DNA of 64,000 nt from Bryum argenteum. Lineage: Eukaryota > Streptophyta > Bryopsida > Bryales > Bryaceae. The translations under genes were made by a program, and so were the position numbers. The notes under the pieces are model-generated. The model had not been told where the DNA came from. It was given only the letters and a program-made list of their open reading frames with translations, and made no database searches. How positions within the stretch are numbered: position 1 is the first letter of the stretch; each line of letters opens with the position of its first letter. The stretch spans positions 4,475,601 through 4,539,600 of the forward strand of contig CM073322.1 in the NCBI GenBank assembly GCA_037043015.1, in the 5' to 3' direction. This document shows positions 31,605-41,671 of the stretch, one piece after another.

Positions 31605-32797
31605 TTGCCTTGGTGTTGCATTTGAGCGCAATCGCAGCACACGCACCATAACCATGAGCCAAGGCAAGTACATTGAGGAGGTGCTCAAGCGGTTCAACAT
31701 GGAGGATTGCAAGCCCATTGGCACCCCTCTTGATGTGAAGGGGTCATTGTTGAAGCTTTCGGATGAGGAGTTCAAGGAGGTTGAAGAAGAGATGAAGGCC
31801 ATTCCATACAAGGCAGCGGTTGGGTCGTTGATGTATGCAATGGTGGCCACAAGGGCTGACCTTGCATTTCCGGTGAGCATGGTGAGCCAATTCATGGCAA
31901 AGGCTGGTCCTCAACATTGGATGGCGGTAAAACGCATCTTGAGGTACTTGAAAGGCACCATTGACTACAAATTGTGCCTTGGTGGTAAGGACATTGAATT
32001 GGGATATTGCGATGCGGATTGGGCGGGTGATTTGAATGAGCGCCCGATCCACTACGGAGGTATGTGTGTTCTTTGTAGGAGATGGTGCAATCTCGTGGAA
32101 TTGCAAGAGGCAACCCACGATAGCGGTGTCTACTACGGAGGCGGAATATATGGCAACAAGCCATTGCTTGAAGGAGGCATTGTGGCTGCGGCAACTATTG
32201 GAGGATGTTGGATTGGTGCAAAGAGGAGCCACGAGGATCATGTGCGACAACCAAGGGTGTATTGCGCTTGCCAAGGATCCCAAGCACCACTCTCGTCACG
32301 AAGCACATTGATGTGCAACACCACTTCATTCGAGAGAAGGTGGAGGATGGAGAAGTAAGCATGTGGTATTGTCCAACGGAGGAGATGGTGGCTGATGTGT
32401 TGACCAAGGCGCTTGCTAAGGTGAGGCACGAGAAGCTAACAAAGCGATGGGATTGCGAGGAGGTAACTACTCGCAAAGTGGGAGTGTTGAAGATTAGATT
32501 GCTCGTAGTTATAAGAGCATCTAATAGTTATTAGAGTGTATTTATGTAAAGGTAGTGAGAGGCTAGGTCTTAGTCCTCTAGAGTGTGTGAAGAGGGCTGG
32601 TCCTAAGAGCCTTAGAGAGTGGAGAGAGGCCTTAGCCTCTCGGTTATCCCATGTTGTTTGTAGCACCATGTGCCTACAATAATGATATATAAGCAAGGGC
32701 TTGGAATGAGTATGCATCTCATTCAAGCATTCATTGCTCTACTTGTTTGTAAGCTTTGATTGTTTGTATTCCTTCTCTCTCTCTATTGAGCTTCAAT
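31605..32797 (+). mobile_element. FamB RT/RNase H end with B-b 3' LTR
   Basis: A plus-strand pol end (FCLGVAFERNRSTRTI through [16 protein letters not shown] to RNase [11 protein letters not shown] and MVADVLTKALAK) followed by the B-b LTR 32485-32797. It is the inverted relative of 26180-27800, 4-5 kb away. About two breaks. Its LTR right end is slightly altered where the mosaic block begins. Confidence 0.88.
32485..32797 (+). repeat. FamB LTR variant B-b (3')
   Basis: About 313 bp from TGTTGAAGATTAG. Its hairpin reads ATTAGAT(T)GCTC / GAGCATCTAAT, the covarying version of the B-a hairpin. Confidence 0.9.
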
Positions 32798-34374
32798 TTG
32801 AGTGATTGGAAGCTAGTTTTGAGTGATTAAGTGTTGTAAGGCTCAATTGGTGGATGCGCAATTTGGTGAATGAGAAATCCAAGGTTATGTTGTTTGAGTC
32901 CAGCGGAAGCATGGAGCGTTCCTTCGAACATCCACGAAAAGGAGAAGAGTTTGTCCAACATTCTCTATTTGAGAGCACCTAAGTTCTTAGAGTATGTCAA
33001 GATGGAAGAAGAGGCTGACCTTTTGGAGCACATCAACAACATCAAAAAGCGCTTAGAGGATCAGCTCGCATGCTTGGATGTGCCAATGAGAGAGGAAGAC
33101 ATTGTGATGACATTGCTTGATAGCTTGCCTTCTTCATTTGAGCATTTAATCACGGCATTAGAGACGCTTTGATGTTTGTATTCTTCTCTCCCCTCTAGAC
33201 CTTAAGATGGAGTTTGTGGTGGCTGAGGTTGATGCATTTGGAGGTCCAGAGGAAGGAGAAGGGTGCTCAAAGTGGTGAGGCGGCGTTGGTGGCCACCCAA
33301 AACAAAGGGAGGATGCAAAATGGCCCATTTGACGTGTTTGCAACCATTTGAAAACCGGGCCATATTGCAATTTGTATTGTTTTGCAACAACAAGAAGGAG
33401 AAGGAGAGTTGGAGCCAATGTTGCAACCAACAACCATTGAGGCGGATTATGCGTTTCTAAGCCATTTGTTGTTTGGAGGTGATTACCACATTGAGGAGGA
33501 GCATTTTTTTGCTTGTAATGACGGAGATGACAACACCATGGCCAATTGGATCATGGATGTTTGGAGGTCTCTTGCAGACATTGGAGGAGGTGAGCAGCGT
33601 TTCAAACCTATGAAGTTTATCACCACCACGCAATGTGCATTTGGGAGATGATAGCATTGTGCATGCGGTTGGTGTCTTGAACCATTGTTGAAGAGGTGAT
33701 GGTGATGTTCAGTCATTTGACAAGATTCAACTATGAAGGAGGTCCTTCACATCCCCAAGTTCAAGAGGAACTTGATTTGAGTGTTAGGCTTGCTTTGAAT
33801 GGTTTAAAGGTGGAGTTTGATGATGATGCATTTGCATTGTAAATAGCAAGAGATAGATAGAAAGGTGGTTGCTAGATTGCCTGCTTGTTTGAGGGAATTT
33901 GTGATCTAATGCCCTTCTCCATGCATGATTTGGCAAATGTGGCACACCAAATGCCACAATCAGCCCCATTGGAGCTGATTTGCATGACGCCTTGGGCATA
34001 CACCTTGTGAAGAGTGTCAAGGCGCTTCAAAGGATTTGGTCAATGGCATGCAAATCAAGGATGGTGCATCAAATTCAGCTTGCTTGTTTGAGGGGGTGCA
34101 TTGAAGGCAAGCTTTCAAGGACTCCATTTCCAAGTGAGGAGGTCAGTGTTTGAAGCCATTGGAGTTGGTACATTGGACGTTTGTGCTTTGCCTTGTATGG
34201 AATGGCCTCATTGGATTGAGAGGATATTGCGATGCGGATTGGGCGGTTGATTTGAATGAGCGCCGATTCCACTCTTGTGGGAGATGTGTTCTTTGTAGGA
34301 GATGGTGCAATCTCATGCGTGAATTGCAAGAGGCAACCAACGATAGCGGTGTCTACTACGGAGGCAGAGTATAT
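32798..34374 (+). other. Mosaic block 1: FamB gag-pol alternating with FamB LTR/leader
   Basis: Neither coding nor a clean element. Short patches (about 8-60 bases) of FamB gag, protease, pre-integrase and integrase alternate with patches of FamB LTR and leader, and both series stay in order. Examples: AGCACCTAA and AGAGTATGT of the LTR lie inside a gag stretch near 32975-33000; GCTTTGATGTTTGTATTC lies near 33165; GTGTTTGCAACCATTTG lies inside the knuckle region near 33340. The last part has RNase H pieces (GATGCGGATTGGGCGG near 34230). Several short open frames here are chance products. Confidence 0.75.
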
Positions 34375-34587
34375 GTGTGAAGAGGGCTGGTCCTAAGAGC
34401 GTTAGAGAGTGGAGAGAGGCCTTAGCCTCTCGGTTATCCCATATTGTTTGTAGCACCATGTGCCTACCTATGGATATATAAGCAAGGGCTTGGAATGAGT
34501 ATGCATCTCATTCAAGCATTCATTGCTCTACTTGTTTGTAAGCTTTGATTGTTTGTATTCCTTCTCTCTCTCTATTGAGCTTCAATA
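34375..34587 (+). repeat. Partial FamB LTR variant B-b, left arm of palindrome
   Basis: The last ~213 bases of a B-b LTR, including GATATATAAGCAAGG (TATA-like) and ending TTCAATA. Confidence 0.85.
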
Positions 34588-34779
34588 TGGTGCTACAATC
34601 AATATGGGATAACCGAGAGTCCAAGTCCTCTCTTCTCTCTCTAAGGCTCTTAGGACCAGCCCTCTTCACACACTCTAAAGGACTAACACCTCGCTTCTAT
34701 TCCTTACTAGAACATACTCTTATAACTATTAAACGTGCTCTTCAAAACTACCAAGGAGTGCTTCAACCTATCTCTAACA
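34588..34779 (-). repeat. Partial antisense FamB LTR variant B-c, right arm of palindrome
   Basis: About 190 bases of antisense B-c LTR ending TCTCTAACA. With 34375-34587 it gives tail-to-tail LTR halves that overlap only in part. Confidence 0.83.
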
Positions 34780-34856
34780 CTCCCACTTTGCGAGTAGTTT
34801 CCATCTCGCAATCCCATTACATTGTAATCTTCTAGAGCCTCACCTTAGCAACTTCC
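34780..34856 (-). mobile_element. Antisense FamB 3' tail scrap
   Basis: Antisense polypurine tract CTCCCACTTT and the last pol bases of a B-c-type element (compare 44945-45022), cut at 34857 by the FamC LTR. Confidence 0.8.
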
Positions 34857-35101
34857 TATTGAGATTGAAGGGAAAAGCTTTACTTAGATGGTATTGGATG
34901 ACTTCAGCCATGCAAGGGCTGAATACAAGTAGGAGGAAGCCTCCTCTACTCATCTCCTAACCATGTGGGATAACTCACCACTATGGGCTGCCTTTGACTA
35001 CAAGCAACACCTAATGGAGTCTATGAACTAACTAAGTGCATAGTTCTACTCCTAGAACTCCATGTACACTATCTACATCAATAGGTACATGTTTCTCAAC
35101 A
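34857..35101 (-). repeat. FamC LTR (3', antisense)
   Basis: 245 bp, TATTGAGATTGAAGGG...TCTCAACA. Looks identical to 39034-39278. Confidence 0.95.
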
Positions 35102-35237
35102 CTCCCACTTTGCTAGTGGGCAAAGGCACCAAAGACCTTTTTGTCAATCAACATTAAGACTTTCCAAGCGCATTAGTTACGACATCAGCAACCATAACTA
35201 CCTCCCACTTGCTTGAATCTCACAAATCAACAAGTGT

Positions 35238-37736
35238 CTATGGGATTCCATGAAATGCCACATTCGCTTGATCCTCATGTTGGGGAGGAAGAATATGGTT
35301 CTTCCACCAATCCCCAAGTGGCTTGCGAGTCCTTGTGGGGTATCTTGGCTCCTCTTGAGGCTGCTCCCGTGGCTCCTCCATGGGCTGGTCCTTCTCTTGC
35401 TCCTTGGGTGAGCAACCACTTGATATCTCCTTCCGCTGCGGTAACACCACCTCCTCCTTGGGCTCCTCCAAATCTTCTTCATCTTCATCTCCCACTTCTT
35501 CAATGTCAACACTTGGAGTTGAGCCCACACTTTGGGCTGGTCCTCCACTTCTCCCACTTGGGCTCACCTCCAAGCACTTAAAATCAGCTTCTCCGTCTTC
35601 CAAGAACGTTACATCTCTACACTTGATAATGGCCTTGGTGTCCACACGCATCAGCCTATAGGCGTTGGTTCCCTCACAATAACCAAGCAAAAGACACTTG
35701 ATGCCCTTGGCATCCAACTTGGTCCTCCTGGCATTTGGAACCAAGGCATACGCATTGCAACCAAACACACGCATATGAGACACATAGGGCCTCACTCCAC
35801 TCCAAGCCTCTTGAGGTGTCTTGCTTACCAATGCTTGAGTGGGGCAGCGGTTCCTTGTATACACCGCATTGCTCACGGCCTCACCCCATAGCTCATACTT
35901 GAGCCCTTGGCCATGAATCATGGCCCTGGCCATCTCCACAATGGTGCGGTTTGCACGCTCCGCAACACCATTTTGTTGAGGCGTGTAAGGAGCTGATGTG
36001 TGGTGCTCAATGCCATTGGCTTTGAGGAAGTTCTCAAATGCCTTGGACACATACTCCCCTCCATTATCGGTCCGCAGCACCTTCACCTTGCAATCAGATT
36101 GGGCCTCCACAAGCGCCTTCCAAGTCTCAAAACGCCCAAACACCTCACTCTTGCACTTCAGCATGTACACCCATATTTTGCGTGAGAAATCATCTATAAA
36201 GGTGACAAAATACCTTGCTCCTCCAATGGAAGTGGTCTTCATTGGCCCGCACACGTCCGAATGCACCAACTCCAATTTCTTGGTGGCCCTTGTTGCTCCA
36301 TGCTTGGGGAAGGGCTGCCTTGCTTGCTTGCCCTCAATGCACCCCTTGCAAGCCAAGGAACTCCAATCGTGCTTGCAAGAAGAGAGGTCCAGCCCCTTCA
36401 CAATGTGTTGGAGGCCCTTCAAGCTCTTCAAATTCAAGTGCCCAAGCCTCCTATGCCAAAGCTCCACAAGCTCTTCATGGGCTGATCCTTGAGCCACACA
36501 AGCAAATGAACTCCCATTCACCTTGGTGAATTTGAGTAGATACAATTTGCCCTCACGAGGGGCTGATGCAATCAACATACCACTTGGAGACCTCACAACA
36601 CACCCTACATTGTTGAATTGCACCTTCAAACCTCCCAAAGCCAATTTGCTTACCGAAAGCAAGTTGGCATGCAACTTAGGCACATGGAGCACCTCACGGA
36701 TGGTGATCCTCTTGGGCTGCCCCTTGTGTTGCCCCTCCACATGCACCTCCCCTATGCCAATGGCCTCCACCATGCCATTGTCTCCCATGTAGATCTTCTT
36801 CCCGACAATGGGTTGATAGGTGTAGAAGGCATCTCGATGGCTGGTCATGTGTTGTGTGGCCCCCGAATCAACAATCCAAGTATACATGTCCGCCTTCTCT
36901 CCTCCTCCATGTGTAGAAAAGGCGAAATCATCTCCATCCTCCACTTTTGAGGCTTGATGTGCACTCTCCTTGCCTAGGGCTTCGCTGGCCCTACAAAACC
37001 GAGCAATGTGGCCAAGTTTGCCACACTTGTAGCATGTTCTTGTCTCCTTCCAAGTCTTGGTGTTGCCTCCCTTGGCAAATCTTGACACAAGCGCTGATCC
37101 CTCTCCTTGGGGCTCATTCTCCTTGCGCTTGGTGACCTCATGCATCAAACGGGCTGTAACAAACTCCAAGGTCAGCTCCTTCATTGGCCTTGTCTCCAAA
37201 GCGGTGATGAGGAACTCAAAGGATGGTGGCAAGCTCTCCAACAATGTCATGACCACATCTCCATCCGTGACGGGTGCCTCCAAGCAAGCCAACTCATGCG
37301 CCAATGCCTTGATCTTGTTGACATGATCCAACAAGTCGTCCTCCTCTTGCATCTTGGTAGTGAAGAACCGCCGCCGAAGAAATAGGATGTTGGAGAGACT
37401 CTTGGTCTCATGGATGTTGCAAAGGGTTGTCCACGCTTCCGCTGGTGTTTTGCAATGGCGGATGTGTGCTATTTGCTGATCCGCAAGATTGGTCACAATG
37501 AGAGCAAAAGCCTTCTTCTCCCTCCTCTCAAATGCCTTCTTGGTCTTGAGATCCGCATCAGCACTCGGAGGCTCCTCACCCCCATCAGCCACATCCCACA
37601 AGTCCTTCTCCGCAAGAATCATCTCCATCTTGAACTTCCACATGCCAAAGTTGACACCATTGAACTTGTCGATGATGCGCACGCCATCACCTTCACTCGC
37701 AGCCATGTTGAAGTAGCTCCCACTTGATGGCAGCAC
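35238..37736 (-). CDS. FamC Gag-protease-integrase polyprotein (no RT)
   Basis: An uninterrupted frame of 832 codons; the likely start is the internal Met of MAASEGDG at residue 11. Gag domain from residue 20 (IIDKFNGVNFGMWKFKMEM), CCHC knuckle C235-C248 (CYKCGKLGHIARFC), protease DSGAT at 290, pre-integrase/zinc-finger H428, H433, C463, C466, and the integrase catalytic triad D493, D557 and E593 with the D,D(35)E spacing. Then come the SHMRVFGCNAYALVP C-terminal part and a Pro/Glu-rich linker ending KNHILPPQHEDQANVAF. A full copia polyprotein would be about 500 residues longer, with RT and RNase H. The intact integrase with no RT suggests a non-autonomous element that kept its own coat and integrase. 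Confidence 0.93.
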   Translation of the reverse strand: MLPSSGSYFNMAASEGDGVRIIDKFNGVNFGMWKFKMEMILAEKDLWDVADGGEEPPSADADLKTKKAFERREKKAFALIVTNLADQQIAHIRHCKTPAEAWTTLCNIHETKSLSNILFLRRRFFTTKMQEEDDLLDHVNKIKALAHELACLEAPVTDGDVVMTLLESLPPSFEFLITALETRPMKELTLEFVTARLMHEVTKRKENEPQGEGSALVSRFAKGGNTKTWKETRTCYKCGKLGHIARFCRASEALGKESAHQASKVEDGDDFAFSTHGGGEKADMYTWIVDSGATQHMTSHRDAFYTYQPIVGKKIYMGDNGMVEAIGIGEVHVEGQHKGQPKRITIREVLHVPKLHANLLSVSKLALGGLKVQFNNVGCVVRSPSGMLIASAPREGKLYLLKFTKVNGSSFACVAQGSAHEELVELWHRRLGHLNLKSLKGLQHIVKGLDLSSCKHDWSSLACKGCIEGKQARQPFPKHGATRATKKLELVHSDVCGPMKTTSIGGARYFVTFIDDFSRKIWVYMLKCKSEVFGRFETWKALVEAQSDCKVKVLRTDNGGEYVSKAFENFLKANGIEHHTSAPYTPQQNGVAERANRTIVEMARAMIHGQGLKYELWGEAVSNAVYTRNRCPTQALVSKTPQEAWSGVRPYVSHMRVFGCNAYALVPNARRTKLDAKGIKCLLLGYCEGTNAYRLMRVDTKAIIKCRDVTFLEDGEADFKCLEVSPSGRSGGPAQSVGSTPSVDIEEVGDEDEEDLEEPKEEVVLPQRKEISSGCSPKEQEKDQPMEEPREQPQEEPRYPTRTRKPLGDWWKNHILPPQHEDQANVAFHGIP

Positions 37737-39020
37737 CTAAAGAAGCTTAGAGAGTTGACAAACTCAATTCAGCCTCCCTAGAATCCCTAAAAACAAAGGC
37801 AATGGGCTGAAGTTGCACCAACCAGCCCTTGCAAGGTCCTCACAAGGAGATCTAGACCCTAAGGACCTCACAAACACCTCCCTCAAGTAGATCAGCTCAC
37901 TAACCACCAAATCAGACCCTAATATGGCTCAAAAACACCCACATGAGCTTCCTAGGCAAGAACTTCTTCAATTCAGCCACTTCCTCACAATGTAGTGCAA
38001 TCCACACCTCAAGGAGCTAAGGAACTCCCAATCAGCCCTTACAATAGATCCAAATGAGCAAGTGACTCAAAATGGCTCACAATCACTCCACCAACCTCAC
38101 AAGGGCTGAAATCAGCCCTAATGGACACTCAAACTTGACCTTATCACTCAAGGACGTGTAATCAGCCCTCTTGCAATCACAAATGCAAGAAACTAGCTCC
38201 AATCACTCACAAGTGCTCAAATCAGCCCTCTTCAACTCTCAAACTTGCCCTAATCACTCAAAGAAGTGCAATCAGCCCTCTTGCAAGCACAAATGCATGA
38301 AACTAGGTCCATTCACTTACAAGTGCTCAAATCAGCCCTCTTCAACTCACCAATGCACAAATGTGCAAGATTCACTCACAAGAGCACAAATCAGCCCTTC
38401 TCTCATTCACAAATGGACAAATGTGCAACATCCACTCTCAAGATCTCAAATCAGCCCTTCTTCAACTCACCAATGCACAAATGTGCCACAATCACTCACA
38501 AGAGCTCAAATCAGCCCTTCTTCAACTCACCAATGCACCAAAGTGCAACATTTACTCACAAAAGCTCAAATCAGCCCTTGTTCACCTCATCAATGCACAA
38601 ATGTGCCACATTCACTCACAAGGGCTTCAAATCAGCCCTCTAAAGCACTCAAAGCACTCAAAACAGTCTCCCGAGTTGCAAATGCCTCAAATGCAATCCC
38701 TAATGCACCCAAGTGCACAATCAGCCCTAAATGGCTCCCAATGTGCAATTCTAAGCACAAACCCAATGTAAGAGCATGCAACCAGCCCTATCAAGGTCTG
38801 ATCTCTTCCAAACACAACCTCACACTCAAATGCACTCAAAAACACCAACTTCAGCCAACAAACCCCAAAAGAAAATGCACTCAAGACCTCTCTCTTGGAA
38901 ATGGACTTACACCATATAGTTTGAAGGTGCAAGAGTGAACACAAGGCTGGTTTGCCCCACAAGCTCCACGATCCTCTCCAAATGAAATGAATTTCTCCTT
39001 CAAGCGCACCACCACGTGCG
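37737..39020 (-). other. FamC leader
   Basis: About 1.3 kb, non-coding. The minus strand carries about a dozen GGGCTGATT-like motifs, many within a repeat of roughly 60 bases (TCACTCACAAGAGCTCAAATCAGCCC on the plus strand in shortened form) in 38270-38640. The same layout is seen in the three leaders of the tandem array. Open frames here are repeat by-products. Confidence 0.78.
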
Positions 39021-39033
39021 TGGGCCCATAACC
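39021..39033 (-). other. Primer binding site, half-tRNA-iMet type
   Basis: Antisense TGGGCCCATAACC adjoining the FamC 5' LTR. Confidence 0.88.
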
Positions 39034-39278
39034 TATTGAGATTGAAGGGAAAAGCTTTACTTAGATGGTATTGGATGACTTCAGCCATGCAAGGGCTGAA
39101 TACAAGTAGGAGGAAGCCTCCTCTACTCATCTCCTAACCATGTGGGATAACTCACCACTATGGGCTGCCTTTGACTACAAGCAACACCTAATGGAGTCTA
39201 TGAACTAACTAAGTGCATAGTTCTACTCCTAGAACTCCATGTACACTATCTACATCAATAGGTACATGTTTCTCAACA
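39034..39278 (-). repeat. FamC LTR (5', antisense)
   Basis: 245 bp, identical by eye to 34857-35101. Confidence 0.95.
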
Positions 39279-41220
39279 ATATTACCTTGTTGCATGTTTG
39301 GAGGAGATGCCCCTATGAGGCATGCATGTGATGGAGATGGAGATCCACATCCACTTGGATCATGGATTGTTGAAGATTAGATTGCTCACCTCAGTTATAA
39401 GAGCATCTAAAACATATTAGAGTGTATTTATGTAAATGTATAGAGATGCTAGGTCTTAGTCCTCTCGGAGTTGGCACCATTGTTGAGGAGGGCTGGTCCT
39501 AAAGAGCCAAAATCAACATAAAGAGAGGTTCTCCACATCCCAAAGTTAAAGAGAAATTTGTTTGTAGCACCATGTGCCTACCTAATGGATATATAAGGTG
39601 GAGTTTGATGATAATGCATGCATTGGAATGCAAATATGAATCTCATTGCAAGATTGCCAAGAGAAGGGTTTGTATCAAATGATTGTTTGTATTCCTTCTC
39701 TCTCTCTAAATGAGCTTCAATATTGGAAGCAATACCTTGCATTTGAATGTGAAGAATTTGAAGGTCCTTGAAAGGATGGTAAATGGCATGCAAATCAAGA
39801 ATAGGACATCATTTTCAGCATCCTCCCTTTGTTTTGAGATTGCGGAGGAGGCCACCAAGGCTTCCTCACCACTTTGGAGATGCATCCTTCCTCTTTGGAG
39901 CCACTATGGTGATTGGGGTGGATCAACCCAATTTCAACAAACTCCATCTTAAGGTCAGGAGTTGAAGGTCTCTAAAGCCGTTATCAAGTGCCAAATGAAG
40001 ATGGGAGGATGTGGCTATCAATCAATGATGAGATAACAATATCCTCCTCCTTCATGGGCCCATCCAACCTAATAAGGAGAGTTGATCCGCAAGTCACTTG
40101 ATGTTGTTGATGTGGTTAAACAAGTCATTCTTCTTCCATCTTGATTGAGGTTGAACTTGCGCCTCTTATTTGTTTTTGGATAAGCTTTTTGTCTCATGGA
40201 TGTTACAAAGTGTGCCTCCATGCTTCCGAAGTGTCCTGACCAAACAAAACAATGGCATGGGAATTGGCTTTCTTGCCAAATCCACCAAATAGTTAGAATC
40301 ATGGAGAGGGCCTTCCTCACCCTCCTTTGGAGGACATAGTGGGTGATATGTTGACCAAAGCGTTTGCATGAGATGGTGATGGGATGCCTCCTCCTCGCAA
40401 AGTGGGAGTTCAACAATCTCACACAAGTCCATGTTTATAAGAGCACCTAATAGTTCATCTTGAACTTAGAGTAAGTAATGAGGCTGGTGTCTTTGTCCTC
40501 TAGGGTGTGTGAAGAACACTCTCACCCTCCAAGGAAGCCATGGCTTAGCCTCTCGGTTAATATTGTTTGTAGCACCATGTGCCTACCACACCAACCACTC
40601 AAATCTAGCTGTCAAAGACTCAAATCATTGCCTACCTCTTGGAGTTGTATTCTCTCACACTTGTTGAGCACAAAACAAGAAGGCTTTTGCAATAAGCCCC
40701 TCCAACACTTGTGGACAAGCAAGATCCACTTCCTCCACTTGCAAATCAAATCACACATCCATGAGACCAAGAGTTTGACAAACATCCAAATCCTAGATCT
40801 AGGCTTTCTCCACACTCTACCAAGGTGTATATGAGGACCTCAAATCACTCAAATCAGCCCTCAATGCCTCCAAATGAGCACTTGTTGGACGCACTCCTAC
40901 ACTAGATCAGCCCTCAATCTATGTCAAAGAAGCTTCTAAATCAACAAATCACTCAAACAAGCAAGATCCACTTGCTCCCACTCAAATTGATCAAACTCAA
41001 GCTATTTGACCTCCAAATACTAGATCTAGATGTCTACTACACACACAAGGTGAATGTGCACCTGGAAGCACTCAAATCAGCCTACAATGCTTCCAAATGA
41101 GCACTTGTGCATTTTGTACACTAGATCAGCCCTCAATCAATGTCAAATAAGGATGGAGATGATTTCGCCTTTTCTCAAATCAAATCAGAGAAAATCTCAA
41201 CATGTTTACTTGGATTGGAG
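39279..41220. other. Mosaic block 2: sense and antisense FamB interleaved
   Basis: Patches of plus-strand FamB (protease near 39330, LTR and pre-integrase through 39360-39800, pol end and LTR to about 40680) alternate with patches of minus-strand FamB (protease, gag, then leader). The plus series moves downstream while the minus series moves upstream through gag into the leader. Examples: CATCCTCCCTTTGTTTTGAG (antisense gag) beside ATTGCGGAGGAGGCCAC (sense linker) near 39820-39855. FamC patches appear at the right end (CATCCATGAGACCAAGAG near 40757; GGATGGAGATGATTTCGCC near 41152). Nothing here is a usable gene. Confidence 0.75.
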
Positions 41221-41348
41221 CCTCAAGACACCTCTCTTGCACCACAAATGCTCAAATCAGCCCCTTGTGTGCACACATGCACCACAAATGCTCAAATCAG
41301 CCCCTTGTGTGCACACATGCACCACAAATGCTCAAATCAGCCCCTTCA
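40840..41348 (-). mobile_element. Antisense FamB leader, left of inserted element
   Basis: Antisense leader with AATCAGCCC, CAAGCAAGATCCACTTG and three copies of GCACCACAAATGCTCAAATC-like units near 41250-41345. It emerges from mosaic block 2 and continues at 45333 beyond the inserted B-c element, with CTTCA at both edges. Confidence 0.8.
41344..41348. repeat. Target-site duplication, left copy
   Basis: CTTCA immediately before the LTR; the pair of 45333-45337. Confidence 0.9.
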
Positions 41349-41658
41349 TGTTAGAGATAGGTTGCTCGTAGTTTAGAAGAGCAACTAATAGTTATAAGAG
41401 TATGTTCTAGTAAGGAATAGAAGCGAGGTGATAGTCCTTTAGAGTGTGTGAAGAGGGCTGGTCCTAAGAGCCTTAGAGAGAGAAGAGAGGACTTGGCCTC
41501 TCGGTTATCCCATATTGATTGTAGCACCATGTGCCTACCTATGGATATATAAGCAAGGGCTTGGAATGAGTATGTATCTCATTCAAGCATTCATTGCTCT
41601 ACCTTGTGTGTAAGCTTTGATGTTTGTATTCTCTCTCACTCTCTATTGAGCTTCAATA
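41349..41658 (+). repeat. FamB LTR variant B-c (5')
   Basis: 310 bp, TGTTAGAGATAGG...TTCAATA; identical by eye to 45023-45332. Confidence 0.96.
41546..41553 (+). promoter_or_regulatory. Likely TATA box of FamB LTR
   Basis: TATATAAG about 105 bp before the LTR end, in the context CTATGGATATATAAGC. Present in B-b and B-c LTRs; B-a has GATACATAAG at the same place. Confidence 0.55.
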
Positions 41659-41671
41659 GGTTATGGGCCCA
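41659..41671 (+). other. Primer binding site, half-tRNA-iMet type
   Basis: GGTTATGGGCCCA next to the LTR. Confidence 0.88.

Larger units (their letters stand above)
34857..39278 (-). mobile_element. FamC element, structurally whole for its family
   Basis: A 4.42 kb antisense element with LTRs 39278-39034 (5') and 35101-34857 (3'), PBS 39033-39021, leader to 37707, one long open gag-protease-integrase frame and a polypurine tract. The two LTRs appear identical by eye over 245 bp, so it is young. It has no RT or RNase H core, like the other FamC copies that reach this region. Flanks CTTCC and ATATT do not match, so the borders were probably altered by recombination or assembly. No coding break is apparent in the frame it has. 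Confidence 0.94.

Noticed and set aside
35238-37736. Domesticated host gene (the 832-codon frame)
   Set aside because: It lies between identical-looking LTRs with PBS and polypurine tract, so it is an element gene, not a captured host locus.
38171-38938. 255-codon frame with QISPSSTHQCTN repeats
   Set aside because: Lies opposite the FamC leader; product of its ~60-base repeat, with no known domain.
39279-41220. A novel gene or RNA system in mosaic block 2
   Set aside because: All patches can be assigned to FamB or FamC sequence; no independent coding or structure remains after assignment.
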